This document shows positions 18,071 through 26,713 of a DNA stretch of 64,000 nucleotides, one piece after another. The stretch comes from DYJK01 sp040755055 (GTDB taxonomy: Bacteria > Bacteroidota > Ignavibacteria > Ignavibacteriales > Melioribacteraceae), in NCBI GenBank assembly GCA_040755055.1, contig JBFMBS010000002.1, positions 62,001-126,000 on the forward strand. Direction: 5' to 3'. Under the pieces are notes generated by a model, which did no database searches, had not been told where the DNA came from, and saw only the letters and a list, made by a program, of their open reading frames with translations. Numbering within the stretch: position 1 is the first letter of the stretch; every line of letters begins with the position of its first letter. A program made the translations under genes and the position numbers.

Positions 18071-19084
18071 GTGGTTGTAATTTTAGAAAAGAATGTTTCA
18101 CCAGAACAAATAGAGAATGTTGTAAAACACTTAGAAGGATTTGGATTTCAAATTCACAAATCGACCGGCGCCGAAAGAACGATACTCGGTGCAATAGGTG
18201 TAAAACCAAATTTTGATATAAGGAATATCAGTATTCTTGACGGTGTTGAAGAAGTTTACCGCGTAACTACACCTTTTAAACTTGCAAGCAGAAGTTTTCA
18301 AGAAAAAAATACGGTAATAAAAATTAAAGATGTGGAAATAGGCGGTAACCAGGTTATGATGATTGCCGGACCTTGTTCCATTGAAAGTGAAGAACAAATC
18401 TTTAAACTGGCTGAGATAGTTGCCAAATCGGGTGCAAAAATTTTAAGAGGCGGCGCATTTAAACCCCGTACTTCTCCATATTCATTCCAGGGATTGGGTG
18501 AAGAAGGATTAAAACTAATGAGAGCCGCTGCCGATAAATTTAATCTATTAGTAATTTCCGAAGTGATGCAGATAAGCCATATTGAATTGATGGAACCGTA
18601 CATCGATGTATTTCAAATCGGCGCACGCAACATGCAGAATTTTGCTCTTCTAAAAGAGCTCGGTAATATCCGCAAACCGGTAATGTTGAAACGAGGTATT
18701 GCGTCCACTATCGAGGAATGGCTTATGTCTGCCGAATATATTCTATCGGGAGGCAATAAAGAAATATTTCTCTGTGAAAGAGGAATTAGAACTTTCGAAA
18801 ATTATACACGCAACACGTTTGACCTTTCTGCTATTCCGGTTGTACACAAGAAGAGCCACTTACCCGTAATTGCCGATCCGTCACATGCAACCGGTTTACG
18901 CGATCAGGTTCCACCAATGGCACGTGCTGCTGTTGCTGCCGGTGCAGACGGATTGATGATAGAAATTCATGATGACCCTGAAAAAGCATTATCGGATGGC
19001 CCACAAGCATTGTTACCGGAAACGTTTACTAAATTAGTTGCCGAATTGAGATTAATCGCACAAGCTATCGGTAGGACTTTATAA
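18071..19084 (+). CDS. aroF: 3-deoxy-7-phosphoheptulonate (DAHP) synthase, type I beta
   Basis: A 337-residue enzyme for the first step of the shikimate pathway (phosphoenolpyruvate plus erythrose 4-phosphate). Residues 1-75 form an N-terminal ferredoxin-like regulatory domain, as in the Thermotoga-type enzyme. The KDO8P/DAHP-synthase barrel follows with IAGPCSIES, GGAFKPRTSPYSFQG, the IGARNMQNF motif, KRG and DPSHATG. The GTG start at 18071 is preceded by GGAG. It abuts tyrA, which makes a short aromatic amino acid unit. Feedback control by an aromatic amino acid through the N-terminal domain is likely from family knowledge. Confidence 0.95.
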   Translation: MVVILEKNVSPEQIENVVKHLEGFGFQIHKSTGAERTILGAIGVKPNFDIRNISILDGVEEVYRVTTPFKLASRSFQEKNTVIKIKDVEIGGNQVMMIAGPCSIESEEQIFKLAEIVAKSGAKILRGGAFKPRTSPYSFQGLGEEGLKLMRAAADKFNLLVISEVMQISHIELMEPYIDVFQIGARNMQNFALLKELGNIRKPVMLKRGIASTIEEWLMSAEYILSGGNKEIFLCERGIRTFENYTRNTFDLSAIPVVHKKSHLPVIADPSHATGLRDQVPPMARAAVAAGADGLMIEIHDDPEKALSDGPQALLPETFTKLVAELRLIAQAIGRTL

Positions 19085-20158
19085 TTGAAAACTATTTCAA
19101 TAATCGGTCTTGGACTTATCGGTGGTTCTATCGCCAAAGCTTTAAAAGCCAGCGGCAATGATTTTGAAATTTCAGGTTTTGATTTTGAAGAAATTATTGA
19201 TCTCGCCTATCAAGAAAAAAATATAGATAAAAAGTTAGAAAAGATTGAAGATGCACTCCTTTCCGATCTAATTTTCATTTGCACGCCGGTCGATTTATCA
19301 CTAAAAATATTTGATCAATTATCAGATAAATTAAAACCCAACCAGGTTGTTACCGATGTTTGCAGCGTAAAAACACCATTCCAGGAAATATGGGAACGAA
19401 AAGGTAAGGATGGATTTTATATCGGCGGACATCCTATGACCGGTAAAGAATCAGGCGGCTATAAGAATTCAGATCACCTATTATTTGAAAATACTGTTTA
19501 CATTGTTAGCGATTTAGCAAAGGATCTGCCGGTAACAAATAGATTTTCCGAAATAATAGATGCACTTGGTGCAAGAATTACTTTTTTAAATCCCAAGATA
19601 CATGATATCATTGTTGCGGCGGTTAGTCATCTTCCACAGTTAGTTTCGGTTTCGTTGATTAATTCCGCCGGGTTGAAAGAGAGTAATATTAATTTCTTTG
19701 ATTATGCAGCCGGCGGTTTCCGTGATATGACCAGAATAGCATCAAGTGATTTTTCTATTTGGGAACCAATAATTAGAAAGAACAACAAAAATATTATCCA
19801 GGCAATCGATAATTTTATTTACGATCTGCAACTGGTAAAAAGCAATATTGAGAAAAATAATTTTGTGCAATTGGCAGAAAAATTTGAGAACGCTAGAAAG
19901 AAGCGTGATGAAATCCCAAAAAACACAAAAGGATTTATTCATTCTTTAGTTGATATCTATGTTTATGTAAAAGATGAACCGGGTGTACTGGCAAAACTCA
20001 CGACTGCTCTTTTTATGAATGGCATAAATATTAAAGATATTGAATTGCTTAAAGTACGGGAAGGCACCGGTGGAAGTTTTAGGTTATCATTTGATAATGC
20101 AGAGATTGCATCCTCAGCTAAAAAGATTTTACAAAAAGAAGGTTTTTCAATCGCATAA
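19085..20158 (+). CDS. tyrA: Prephenate dehydrogenase with C-terminal ACT domain
   Basis: A 357-residue TyrA. The NAD-binding GLGLIGGS motif is at the N-terminus, GGHPMTGKESGG and AAVSHLPQ are in the catalytic domain, and the last 70 or so residues form an ACT domain (DEPGVLAKLTTALFMNGINIKDIE) that usually senses tyrosine. It oxidatively decarboxylates prephenate to 4-hydroxyphenylpyruvate. The TTG start at 19085 directly follows the aroF stop codon, so the two are probably cotranscribed and coupled. EF-P follows after about 70 bases with its own promoter-like site. Confidence 0.93.
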   Translation: MKTISIIGLGLIGGSIAKALKASGNDFEISGFDFEEIIDLAYQEKNIDKKLEKIEDALLSDLIFICTPVDLSLKIFDQLSDKLKPNQVVTDVCSVKTPFQEIWERKGKDGFYIGGHPMTGKESGGYKNSDHLLFENTVYIVSDLAKDLPVTNRFSEIIDALGARITFLNPKIHDIIVAAVSHLPQLVSVSLINSAGLKESNINFFDYAAGGFRDMTRIASSDFSIWEPIIRKNNKNIIQAIDNFIYDLQLVKSNIEKNNFVQLAEKFENARKKRDEIPKNTKGFIHSLVDIYVYVKDEPGVLAKLTTALFMNGINIKDIELLKVREGTGGSFRLSFDNAEIASSAKKILQKEGFSIA

Positions 20159-20162
20159 GCTA

Positions 20163-20194
20163 TTAGTAAAAACGACCCCGAATTACTATCTTTG
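20163..20194 (+). promoter_or_regulatory. Bacteroidota-type promoter candidate for efp
   Basis: TATCTTTG at 20187-20194 matches the TAnnTTTG -7 box of Bacteroidota housekeeping promoters. A weak -33 element (TTA, consensus TTG) begins at 20163, giving a 20-base spacer when TTAG is taken as the box. The predicted start near 20201 gives a leader of about 30 bases before the efp Shine-Dalgarno (AGGAG) and ATG. Confidence 0.45.
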
Positions 20195-20229
20195 TGCCGC
20201 AATTTTTTAGAAATATAGGAGAAATTTGA

Positions 20230-20793
20230 ATGGCTACAACCGCCGATTTCAGACCGGGTATGGTAATAAGATGGAATAATGAACTCTGGACATTAGTTGA
20301 ATTTCAACATGTGAACCCCGGTAACTGGCGAGCTTTTGTTCGTGCTAAATTAAAAAATATGAAAACCGGTAAAGTTTTAGAAAACCGCTTCCGTGCCGGT
20401 GAAAGTATTGACGATGTTAGAGTAGAAAGACACCAATACCAGTACTTGTATAGAGACGGACAAGATTTTGTTTTAATGCATAACGAAACTTTCGAGCAAA
20501 TAAATATTGCACCTGAAATAATCGGTGAAGGGCAGCAATTCCTAAAAGAAAATACTAATATTGATTTGTTAATGGATGAGACACAAATAGTTGCCGTTGA
20601 ATTACCCGTATTCACCAATCTTAGAGTTGTTTATACCGAACCGGGGGTTAAAGGTGATACCGCTACGAATACTTTGAAGCCGGCTAAGCTTGAAACCGGC
20701 GCAACAGTGAATGTTCCTCTATTTGTTAACGAAGGCGACTTACTTAAGATTGATACTCGAACAGCTGAGTACGTTGAAAGAGTGAAAGAATAA
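20230..20793 (+). CDS. efp: Translation elongation factor P
   Basis: A full-length 187-residue EF-P with the three expected beta-barrel domains. It binds stalled ribosomes and helps peptide bond formation at polyproline stretches. The loop that reaches the peptidyl-transferase centre reads NPGNWRAF, so residue 32, aligned with the modified Lys34 of E. coli (PGKG) or the rhamnosylated Arg of other bacteria, is Asn. No EpmA, EarP or YmfI-like modification gene is seen nearby. The start is clear, with AGGAG upstream. Such tip variants may be normal in this lineage, which I cannot check here. Confidence 0.95.
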   Translation: MATTADFRPGMVIRWNNELWTLVEFQHVNPGNWRAFVRAKLKNMKTGKVLENRFRAGESIDDVRVERHQYQYLYRDGQDFVLMHNETFEQINIAPEIIGEGQQFLKENTNIDLLMDETQIVAVELPVFTNLRVVYTEPGVKGDTATNTLKPAKLETGATVNVPLFVNEGDLLKIDTRTAEYVERVKE

Positions 20794-20812
20794 TTTTATC
20801 TCACTTTAAAAT

Positions 20813-20840
20813 GTAGGGATACGGGATACCGCAACCCTAC
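20813..20840. terminator. Weak stem-loop between convergent genes
   Basis: GTAGGG (20813-20818) pairs with CCCTAC (20835-20840) across a 16-base loop, between the stops of efp and the minus-strand FAD protein. There is no strong U tract on either side. It may serve as a bidirectional terminator, with low certainty. Confidence 0.3.
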
Positions 20841-20845
20841 TTACA

Positions 20846-22399
20846 TTATCCCAAATATTTCATCACCGCTTCAGCACAATTCTCACCGTCGATAGCAGCA
20901 GATACAATTCCCCCGGCATAGCCAGCTCCTTCTCCACACGGGAAAAGACCTTTTATATCAACGTGCATCAACGTTACCGGATCCCGTATAATCCGCACCG
21001 GTGAACTTGTTCGTGTTTCTGCAGCAAGAATTTGTGCATCTTCGGTAATGTATCCTTTCATTTTTTTACCGAACTCTATCAATCCCTTCTTTAATCCATT
21101 AGAGATTACAACCGGTAAAATTTCATGAAGTGGGGCACTTATTATCCCGGGGATATATGAAGTACTTGGGAGTGAAGTAGATAACTTCCCTTCTACAAAG
21201 TCAGTAATTCTTTGTGCCGGTGCACGCTGAGTTTTTCCGCCATAATCAAAAGCTATTTTTTCAACAGACTTTTGAAACCCTAAACCGGCAAGTGCTCCGT
21301 GTGTTTTAAATTTACACCAATCATTTTCATCAATTGAAACAACCAAACCGGAATTTGCAAACAGAGAATCACGGCGCGATACACTCATGCCGTTTAATAC
21401 GAGCTCGCCCGGTGCAGTCGATGCCGGTATAATAATTCCGCCCGGACACATACAGAATGAGTAAACACCTTTTTCATCTATTTGACAAGTTAAATTATAT
21501 GCAGATGCCGGCAAGTTTGGGTTACGCGTTGCAGAATGATATTGTATTTCATCAATTAATGATTGCGGATGCTCAATTCTGACTCCCATAGCAAACGGCT
21601 TGGATTCAATGCTAATTTCCTTATTGTGAAGCAGATAATAAATATCACGTGCCGAGTGGCCGGTTGCAAGTATTACCGCATCGCCGATTATTTCACTTTC
21701 GTCATTTACAACAACACCCTTAATTTGGTAATTATCAATTATAAAATCTGTCACTTTCGATTCAAAATTAATTTCTCCCCCGCAATTAATTATTGTCTCT
21801 CTAATATTCGATACAACTTTCGGCAATTTATTAGAGCCGATATGGGGATGGGCATCAATTAAAATTTCTTCTTGTGCGCCATGCTGAACAAATAATGAAA
21901 GGATACGATTTACATTACCGCGTTTTGTTGCACGCGTGTAGAGTTTGCCATCGCTGTATGTACCGGCACCGCCTTCGCCAAAACAATAATTGGAATTTGG
22001 ATTTACTTCTCCATGCTGCTGAATAGCCCGCAAATCTTTTCTGCGCGCTTGGACATCTTTACCGCGTTCTAATACGATCGGTTTTATTCCAAGTTCTATT
22101 AATCTCAGTGCAGCAAACATCCCGGCCGGTCCAAAACCAATTATAATTGCGGATCTATTTTTATCAACATGCCCAAATTCAATTTGTCGATATAAAGGTG
22201 CTGGTTTTTCATTTATATAAACGTTTACGCGAACACGATATATAGGGTTTTTGCTTCGTGCATCAACTGAACGGCGGATTGTTTGAACTGCTGAAATATC
22301 TTCGTTAGAAATATTAAGCTGCTCAACTGCTTTATTCTTTAAATATTCAGGGTTATAAATAAGTTCTGGTGGGATTACTAATTCAATTTCTTTTATCAT
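20846..22399 (-). CDS. FAD-dependent oxidoreductase of the COG2509 type
   Basis: A 517-residue flavoprotein. After an N-terminal domain of about 80 residues comes a dinucleotide-binding motif (IIIGFGPAGMFAALRLIELG), then a FAD-containing fold with the CFGEGGAGTYSDGKL and ATGHSARD segments, and GEGAGYAGGIVSAAIDG near the C-terminus. This set marks the uncharacterised NAD(P)/FAD-dependent dehydrogenase family COG2509. The substrate is unknown. The ATG at 22399 stands alone, with the four-helix-bundle insertion upstream between it and the SDR gene. Confidence 0.85.
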   Translation of the reverse strand: MIKEIELVIPPELIYNPEYLKNKAVEQLNISNEDISAVQTIRRSVDARSKNPIYRVRVNVYINEKPAPLYRQIEFGHVDKNRSAIIIGFGPAGMFAALRLIELGIKPIVLERGKDVQARRKDLRAIQQHGEVNPNSNYCFGEGGAGTYSDGKLYTRATKRGNVNRILSLFVQHGAQEEILIDAHPHIGSNKLPKVVSNIRETIINCGGEINFESKVTDFIIDNYQIKGVVVNDESEIIGDAVILATGHSARDIYYLLHNKEISIESKPFAMGVRIEHPQSLIDEIQYHSATRNPNLPASAYNLTCQIDEKGVYSFCMCPGGIIIPASTAPGELVLNGMSVSRRDSLFANSGLVVSIDENDWCKFKTHGALAGLGFQKSVEKIAFDYGGKTQRAPAQRITDFVEGKLSTSLPSTSYIPGIISAPLHEILPVVISNGLKKGLIEFGKKMKGYITEDAQILAAETRTSSPVRIIRDPVTLMHVDIKGLFPCGEGAGYAGGIVSAAIDGENCAEAVMKYLG

Positions 22400-22429
22400 A
22401 CTGTCCTCTGTTACAAGGAAAAGATTTTG

Positions 22430-22867
22430 TAATTGAGAATTGCAAATTGAAAATTAACTCTCTTTTAATTTTTTAATTATTGAAACCAATAAACAAATTA
22501 ATTCATTACAATCATTTATTAAACTCATAAATTCTTTTTCATTTATTACAGAAGATTCTTTTAATAATTTTAGCCAGTATTCTGTTTCTCTTGCTTCTTT
22601 TAATGCTATGGATAATTTATTGACAAAATCTTTCTTTGAAGCCGCTTCTTGAGATTCAGCTACATTAGCACCTATTGAAGTGCCTGATCTCATTAATTGT
22701 CTTAAAATATCTTTGATTTGAAAATCATTTTTGATTCGAATCAAATAAAATTTAACAACCTTAGCTCCAAATCTAAAACTCTTATCAAGAATCGGATTGC
22801 CATATTCGTAATGTTTCTCAAAAATTTTCATTTAATTCTCAATTCGCCATTCTCAATTCTCAATTAA
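22430..22867. mobile_element. Four-helix-bundle gene cassette bounded by inverted TTGAGAATTG-type repeats
   Basis: The small gene at 22454-22831 is framed by related AT-rich repeats in opposite orientation. The left one (22430-22456) holds TAATTGAGAATTG followed by AAATTGAAAATTAA; the reverse complement of the right one (22832-22867) reads TTAATTGAGAATTGAGAATGG then CGAATTGAGAATTAA. The right repeat touches the stop codon of the SDR gene. This arrangement resembles the dispersed units that carry S23/four-helix-bundle genes in many genomes. No transposase is present, so movement would have to be in trans. Boundaries are approximate. Confidence 0.55.
22454..22831 (-). CDS. Four-helix-bundle protein of the S23 (23S rRNA intervening sequence) family
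   Basis: A 125-residue all-helical protein with the family hallmarks RSGTSIGANVAESQEA and LKEARETEYWLKLL. Members are encoded in intervening sequences of 23S rRNA genes, near diversity-generating retroelements, and as scattered single genes. The molecular function of the free-standing forms is not established. It lies between an FAD oxidoreductase and an SDR gene with which it has no evident link, and inverted repeats flank it, so it looks like a recent insertion. Confidence 0.88.
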   Translation of the reverse strand: MKIFEKHYEYGNPILDKSFRFGAKVVKFYLIRIKNDFQIKDILRQLMRSGTSIGANVAESQEAASKKDFVNKLSIALKEARETEYWLKLLKESSVINEKEFMSLINDCNELICLLVSIIKKLKES

Positions 22868-23655
22868 TAAGTAGATTTTATCACTCCTCCGTCAACACCG
22901 ATAGTAGTTCCGGTAATATACCCGGCTTGCTCAGAAGCTAAAAAAACCACAAGCGATGCAACTTCATCAGGGCGTGCTAATCTTTTCATCGGAACATCAT
23001 TAGCCATAGAAGCGAGTACGTGCTCGTGTGATTCGTCCGATTGTTTTGCACGGGCAACCGCTAGCTCATATAACCTTGCTGTTAAAGTATAACCGGGCGC
23101 TACATTGTTCACTGTAATATTGTATTTACCAACTTGACTGCTTAACGTTTTTGCGAATGCCGTAACACTGCTTCTTAATGCATTGGATAAAATTAAATTA
23201 TCGACCGGCTGTTTAACAGAAAGCGAAGTCATATTTATTATTCTGCCCCAGTTTTTTGATTTCATATCCGGCAATACATAACGTGTAAAGCGAACAGCGC
23301 TCATTAGAACCTGAGTAAATGCATCTTCCCAAATTTCATCGGTAAGATCTTCAAAAAAACCGGGCTGCGGACCGCCGCAATTATTAACTAAAATATCGAT
23401 CGGCCCATAATTGTTTTTTACTGTCTTGATCGTATTTTCGATATCGACCAACTTATTTATGTCGCATATTTCCCAAAGCGGTTCAATATTATAAATAGAT
23501 TTTATTTCCCCGACAGTCTTTAATAGATTCTCTTTACTCCTCGAACAGATTGCAACTTTACATCCTTCTTTAATAAACAATTCGGCTGTGGCTCTGCCTA
23601 TACCCATACTGCCGGCAGTAATTAAAACAGTTTTACCTTGAAGATTTAATTCCAT
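22864..23655 (-). CDS. Short-chain dehydrogenase/reductase-like protein lacking the YxxxK motif
   Basis: A 263-residue SDR-fold protein. The cofactor motif is near the N-terminus (GSMGIGRA, in place of TGxxxGIG), NNCGG follows, and the C-terminus has the usual GxxxxVDGG segment. In the active-site helix the expected YxxxK reads LILSNALRSS, so the catalytic Tyr and Lys are missing while the preceding Ser region (NMTSLSVKQP) is kept. I recall other SDR proteins with this LSNxxR variant. It may be inactive, use other residues, or act on an unusual substrate. GAGGT precedes the ATG. MarC is encoded just upstream, eight bases away. Confidence 0.85.
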   Translation of the reverse strand: MELNLQGKTVLITAGSMGIGRATAELFIKEGCKVAICSRSKENLLKTVGEIKSIYNIEPLWEICDINKLVDIENTIKTVKNNYGPIDILVNNCGGPQPGFFEDLTDEIWEDAFTQVLMSAVRFTRYVLPDMKSKNWGRIINMTSLSVKQPVDNLILSNALRSSVTAFAKTLSSQVGKYNITVNNVAPGYTLTARLYELAVARAKQSDESHEHVLASMANDVPMKRLARPDEVASLVVFLASEQAGYITGTTIGVDGGVIKSTY

Positions 23656-23663
23656 TGTTTACC

Positions 23664-24251
23664 TCAGGGTGAATTAATAATTATTGATATTCCTTCTCTT
23701 ATCATCATCACGGCATAAGCAGCAAGAAACAGCGATGCAATCTTAGCAAACGCTTTTGATCCGCCAACACCAAGAATTTTTGCTATCCATCTTGCATTAG
23801 TGAGTATTGCAAAGATGATGATAAAATTTACAAGCATCGAAGTTATTGTTGGAATAAAACCATATTTATCATTCAAAATAAGAATGGTTGTTAACGCAGC
23901 CGGACCCATAATCAATGGAATTCCTAGCGGAACGATACCAATATTAGTATGCGGATTTCTACGGTTATCGGAAGATGAAAGAATATCATTGATACTGAGA
24001 ATAAGTAGAACTAATCCGCCGGCAATACGGAAATCATTGATTGTAATACCGAGAAAACGGAGAACCGCTTTACCGGCAAATAGAAATCCGAGTGCTACTA
24101 TAAAGGCAGTAAGACAAGCTTCAATTATTAATTTCTTCTTTTGGAAATGGGATATGCCTTCAGTAAACCCAAGAAAAACCGGTGTAGTACCGATTATATC
24201 TATCGCAACAAACAAAGGAATAAATGTTAATAGAAAAAGATTAAAATCCAT
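23664..24251 (-). CDS. MarC family integral membrane protein
   Basis: A 195-residue membrane protein with about six hydrophobic segments. The family patterns FVAIDIIGTTPVFLGFTEG near the N-terminus and GIPLIMGPAALTTILIL in the middle are clear. MarC-family proteins have no agreed function; the old link to multiple antibiotic resistance was withdrawn. The gene sits between a terminator upstream (after ackA) and the SDR gene immediately downstream, so marC-SDR probably form a unit. Confidence 0.9.
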   Translation of the reverse strand: MDFNLFLLTFIPLFVAIDIIGTTPVFLGFTEGISHFQKKKLIIEACLTAFIVALGFLFAGKAVLRFLGITINDFRIAGGLVLLILSINDILSSSDNRRNPHTNIGIVPLGIPLIMGPAALTTILILNDKYGFIPTITSMLVNFIIIFAILTNARWIAKILGVGGSKAFAKIASLFLAAYAVMMIREGISIIINSP

Positions 24252-24282
24252 ATGAATACATTTTATGTCTTTTGTAATTTAC

Positions 24283-24310
24283 AAAAAATCCCACTTGTAT
24301 AGTGGGATTT
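24283..24310 (-). terminator. Rho-independent terminator of ackA
   Basis: A perfect 10-bp stem, AAATCCCACT (24286-24295) with AGTGGGATTT (24301-24310), and a 5-base loop. On the minus strand it is followed by a run of T. It lies about 25 bases after the ackA stop codon. Confidence 0.88.
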
Positions 24311-24333
24311 AATGGTAAGCTTTATTGAAAAAG

Positions 24334-25563
24334 TTAATTTACACTTGCGGCGTGCTTAACTGAAAGCTGTTCGCTTACAATTTGCTCGGTATCTAAAGCG
24401 ATTACAAGTTCTTCATTTGTAGGGATTCTCATTACTTTTACTTTTGAGTCGGCAGTTGAAATAACACACTCACCCTTTACATTTTTGTTTGACTCTTCAT
24501 CAATTTTTATCCCGAGGAATTCCATATTTGCACAAACATCATTTCGAACCATGATTGAATTTTCGCCAATTCCGCCGGTAAAAATTAGAGCATCAAGCCC
24601 GCCCATAGCAGCGGTATAAGCACCAACATATTTTTTTATGCGATAGGTAAAGACATCAAAAGCATATTTAGCTTTTTTATTTCCTTCAGCAACGGCTTCT
24701 TCAATTTCTCTCATATCACTACTTTCACCGCTTATCCCGATCAATCCGCTGTGCTTGTTTAGTAATGTATTTGCTTCGGATAAAGATAATCCTTCTTTAG
24801 CCATGATATAAAGAATTACCGATGGGTCCATATCACCGCTTCTTGTTCCCATTATCAACCCTTCTAAGGGTGTAAAACCCATAGTTGTATCAACCGATCT
24901 TCCGTTATCAACAGCTGCCATGCTGCATCCGTTACCGAGATGGGCAGTAATAATCTTCAATTGTTCAATCGGTTTGCCAAGAATTTGTGCTGCCCGTTCT
25001 GAAACATATCTATGTGATGTACCGTGAAATCCATAACGGCGAATTTTATATTTTTTATAAAGTTCATATGGTATTCCATACAGATAAGCATGCGGCGGCA
25101 TTTTAACATGAAATGCGGTATCGAATATTCCGCACTGGGGGGTAGTTGGTAAATGTTCTTTAGTTGCTTGAATGCCTTTTATGTTTGGTGGATTATGGAG
25201 TGGGGCCAACTCTATATTTTCCTTGAGAGCATTCATAACCTGATCTGTTATAAGTACCGACCCGGAAAAAGTTTCGCCGCCATGAACAACACGATGCCCT
25301 ACTGCATCAATTTCTTTTTTGTCTTTTATCACACCATGATTAGGACTAAGCAGAACAGCAATAACGTATTCAATAGCTATCGAATGATCTAAAATTTCTC
25401 CAACAATCCTGATCTTTTCTTTATTCAACGGTTGGTGAGTTAATACAGCGCTTGTCATTCCAATTCTTTCAACCATTCCCTTAGCAAGGGCAATACGATT
25501 TGCAGTATCGATAAACTGATATTTAATTGATGAACTTCCGCAATTTAAAACTAAAACTTTCAT
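24334..25563 (-). CDS. ackA: Acetate kinase
   Basis: A complete 409-residue AckA, an ASKHA-fold kinase that interconverts acetyl phosphate plus ADP with acetate plus ATP. Visible motifs are NCGSSSIKYQ at the N-terminus, RYGFHGTSH, HLGNGCS, and FTGGIGENS near the C-terminus. The ATG at 25563 follows GAGGAG. It lies 15 bases behind the 3-hydroxyacyl-CoA dehydrogenase gene and is closed by a strong terminator. No phosphotransacetylase gene is seen in the window. The pairing suggests acetate formation from acyl-CoA breakdown, which is inference. Confidence 0.97.
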   Translation of the reverse strand: MKVLVLNCGSSSIKYQFIDTANRIALAKGMVERIGMTSAVLTHQPLNKEKIRIVGEILDHSIAIEYVIAVLLSPNHGVIKDKKEIDAVGHRVVHGGETFSGSVLITDQVMNALKENIELAPLHNPPNIKGIQATKEHLPTTPQCGIFDTAFHVKMPPHAYLYGIPYELYKKYKIRRYGFHGTSHRYVSERAAQILGKPIEQLKIITAHLGNGCSMAAVDNGRSVDTTMGFTPLEGLIMGTRSGDMDPSVILYIMAKEGLSLSEANTLLNKHSGLIGISGESSDMREIEEAVAEGNKKAKYAFDVFTYRIKKYVGAYTAAMGGLDALIFTGGIGENSIMVRNDVCANMEFLGIKIDEESNKNVKGECVISTADSKVKVMRIPTNEELVIALDTEQIVSEQLSVKHAASVN

Positions 25564-25578
25564 TTTCTCCTCAAATTT

Positions 25579-26514
25579 TTATCCGATAATTTTGCCATCG
25601 GCATCATACTTAAAAAATCCTTCACCGGTTTTTTTACCAAGTTTCCTTTCGCGCACTAATTTGCGTAATATAGGACTCGGGCGGTAACGCGGTTCGCCGA
25701 GCGTGTTCCATAAAGTTTCCATCCATGCTAATACTTCATCCAGCCCCATCGAATCAGCCATCTCGAGCGGACCGGTTTTAAAATTATAACCCAACTTCAT
25801 AGCTGTATCAATATCTTTTGCAGAGGCAATGCCTTCCAAGCAGATGTGCATTGCTTCATTAAGAAGAGGAACTATTGCCCTTGTGGTAACAAAACCGGGG
25901 TATTCATAAACCTCTACTGCCGTTTTTCCTATTCTTGCTGCAAACTTCTTAATAATCTCTACCGTCTTGTCGGATGTTTCTAGTGCTTTAACAAGTTCGA
26001 CCAGCGGAACTTTGGGTACCGGGTTTAAGAAGTGCATCCCAATAATTTTATCTTTACGGCTGGTAACTTCGGCTATTTTCGTCAAACTTAATGTTGATGT
26101 ATTGGAGATAAAAATAGTGTTCGGTTTTGCAATTTCATCCAGTTCCTTAAATATCCACTTTTTCAATTCATAATTTTCATCGACTGCTTCAATAATCAGT
26201 TCACAATCCGTTACATCCTGAATATCATCGGTCCACTTTATTCTGCTTAGAATGGATTTCATTTCGCTCTGTGTCATAGCCCATCTTGATATTTCTCTTT
26301 CCATCGAAGCTTTCAAGGATTCCTCAGACTGTATAATCCGGTCCTTGTCTTTTTCTACTATAAGAATATCTACACCAGCGCTTGCAATTGTTTGGGCAAT
26401 ACCCTGACCCATAAGTCCGCCGCCAATAATTGCCACATAATCGATCCGTTCTTGTTCTTCCTCTCGCTGGACATTCCCAAGTAGATCTTCTAATTTTAAT
26501 TTTTCCTCTGCCAT
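25579..26514 (-). CDS. 3-hydroxyacyl-CoA (3-hydroxybutyryl-CoA type) dehydrogenase
   Basis: A 311-residue single-function NAD-dependent dehydrogenase. The NAD motif GGGLMGQGIAQTI comes after a charged N-terminal extension of about 25 residues. The catalytic His lies in GMHFLNPVPKVPLVE, and the C-terminal dimer domain includes YPGFVTTR and MKLGYNFKTGPLE. It interconverts 3-hydroxyacyl-CoA and 3-ketoacyl-CoA in fatty acid oxidation or butyrate-type metabolism; direction cannot be told. It shares a probable operon with ackA. Confidence 0.92.
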   Translation of the reverse strand: MAEEKLKLEDLLGNVQREEEQERIDYVAIIGGGLMGQGIAQTIASAGVDILIVEKDKDRIIQSEESLKASMEREISRWAMTQSEMKSILSRIKWTDDIQDVTDCELIIEAVDENYELKKWIFKELDEIAKPNTIFISNTSTLSLTKIAEVTSRKDKIIGMHFLNPVPKVPLVELVKALETSDKTVEIIKKFAARIGKTAVEVYEYPGFVTTRAIVPLLNEAMHICLEGIASAKDIDTAMKLGYNFKTGPLEMADSMGLDEVLAWMETLWNTLGEPRYRPSPILRKLVRERKLGKKTGEGFFKYDADGKIIG

Positions 26515-26713
26515 TATTGTCCCTAATTTTTAGAGTATTAAATAATTACTAACTAAACTAACCATAACAAATGACAAAATTTATACCAGTAAATATCATC
26601 ATTTAACAGAAAAAAACGAATTACACTGTTAAATTTTACTAAAACCAATAATTGCGGGATGGATAATGAGAATTAGAGTTTGAGTTCAAAAAATAAGATA
26701 ATTAGTATTAAAC

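Noticed and set aside
22454..22831. Diversity-generating retroelement, as four-helix-bundle proteins can be linked to these
   Set aside because: No reverse transcriptase, template repeat or variable target gene is present nearby.
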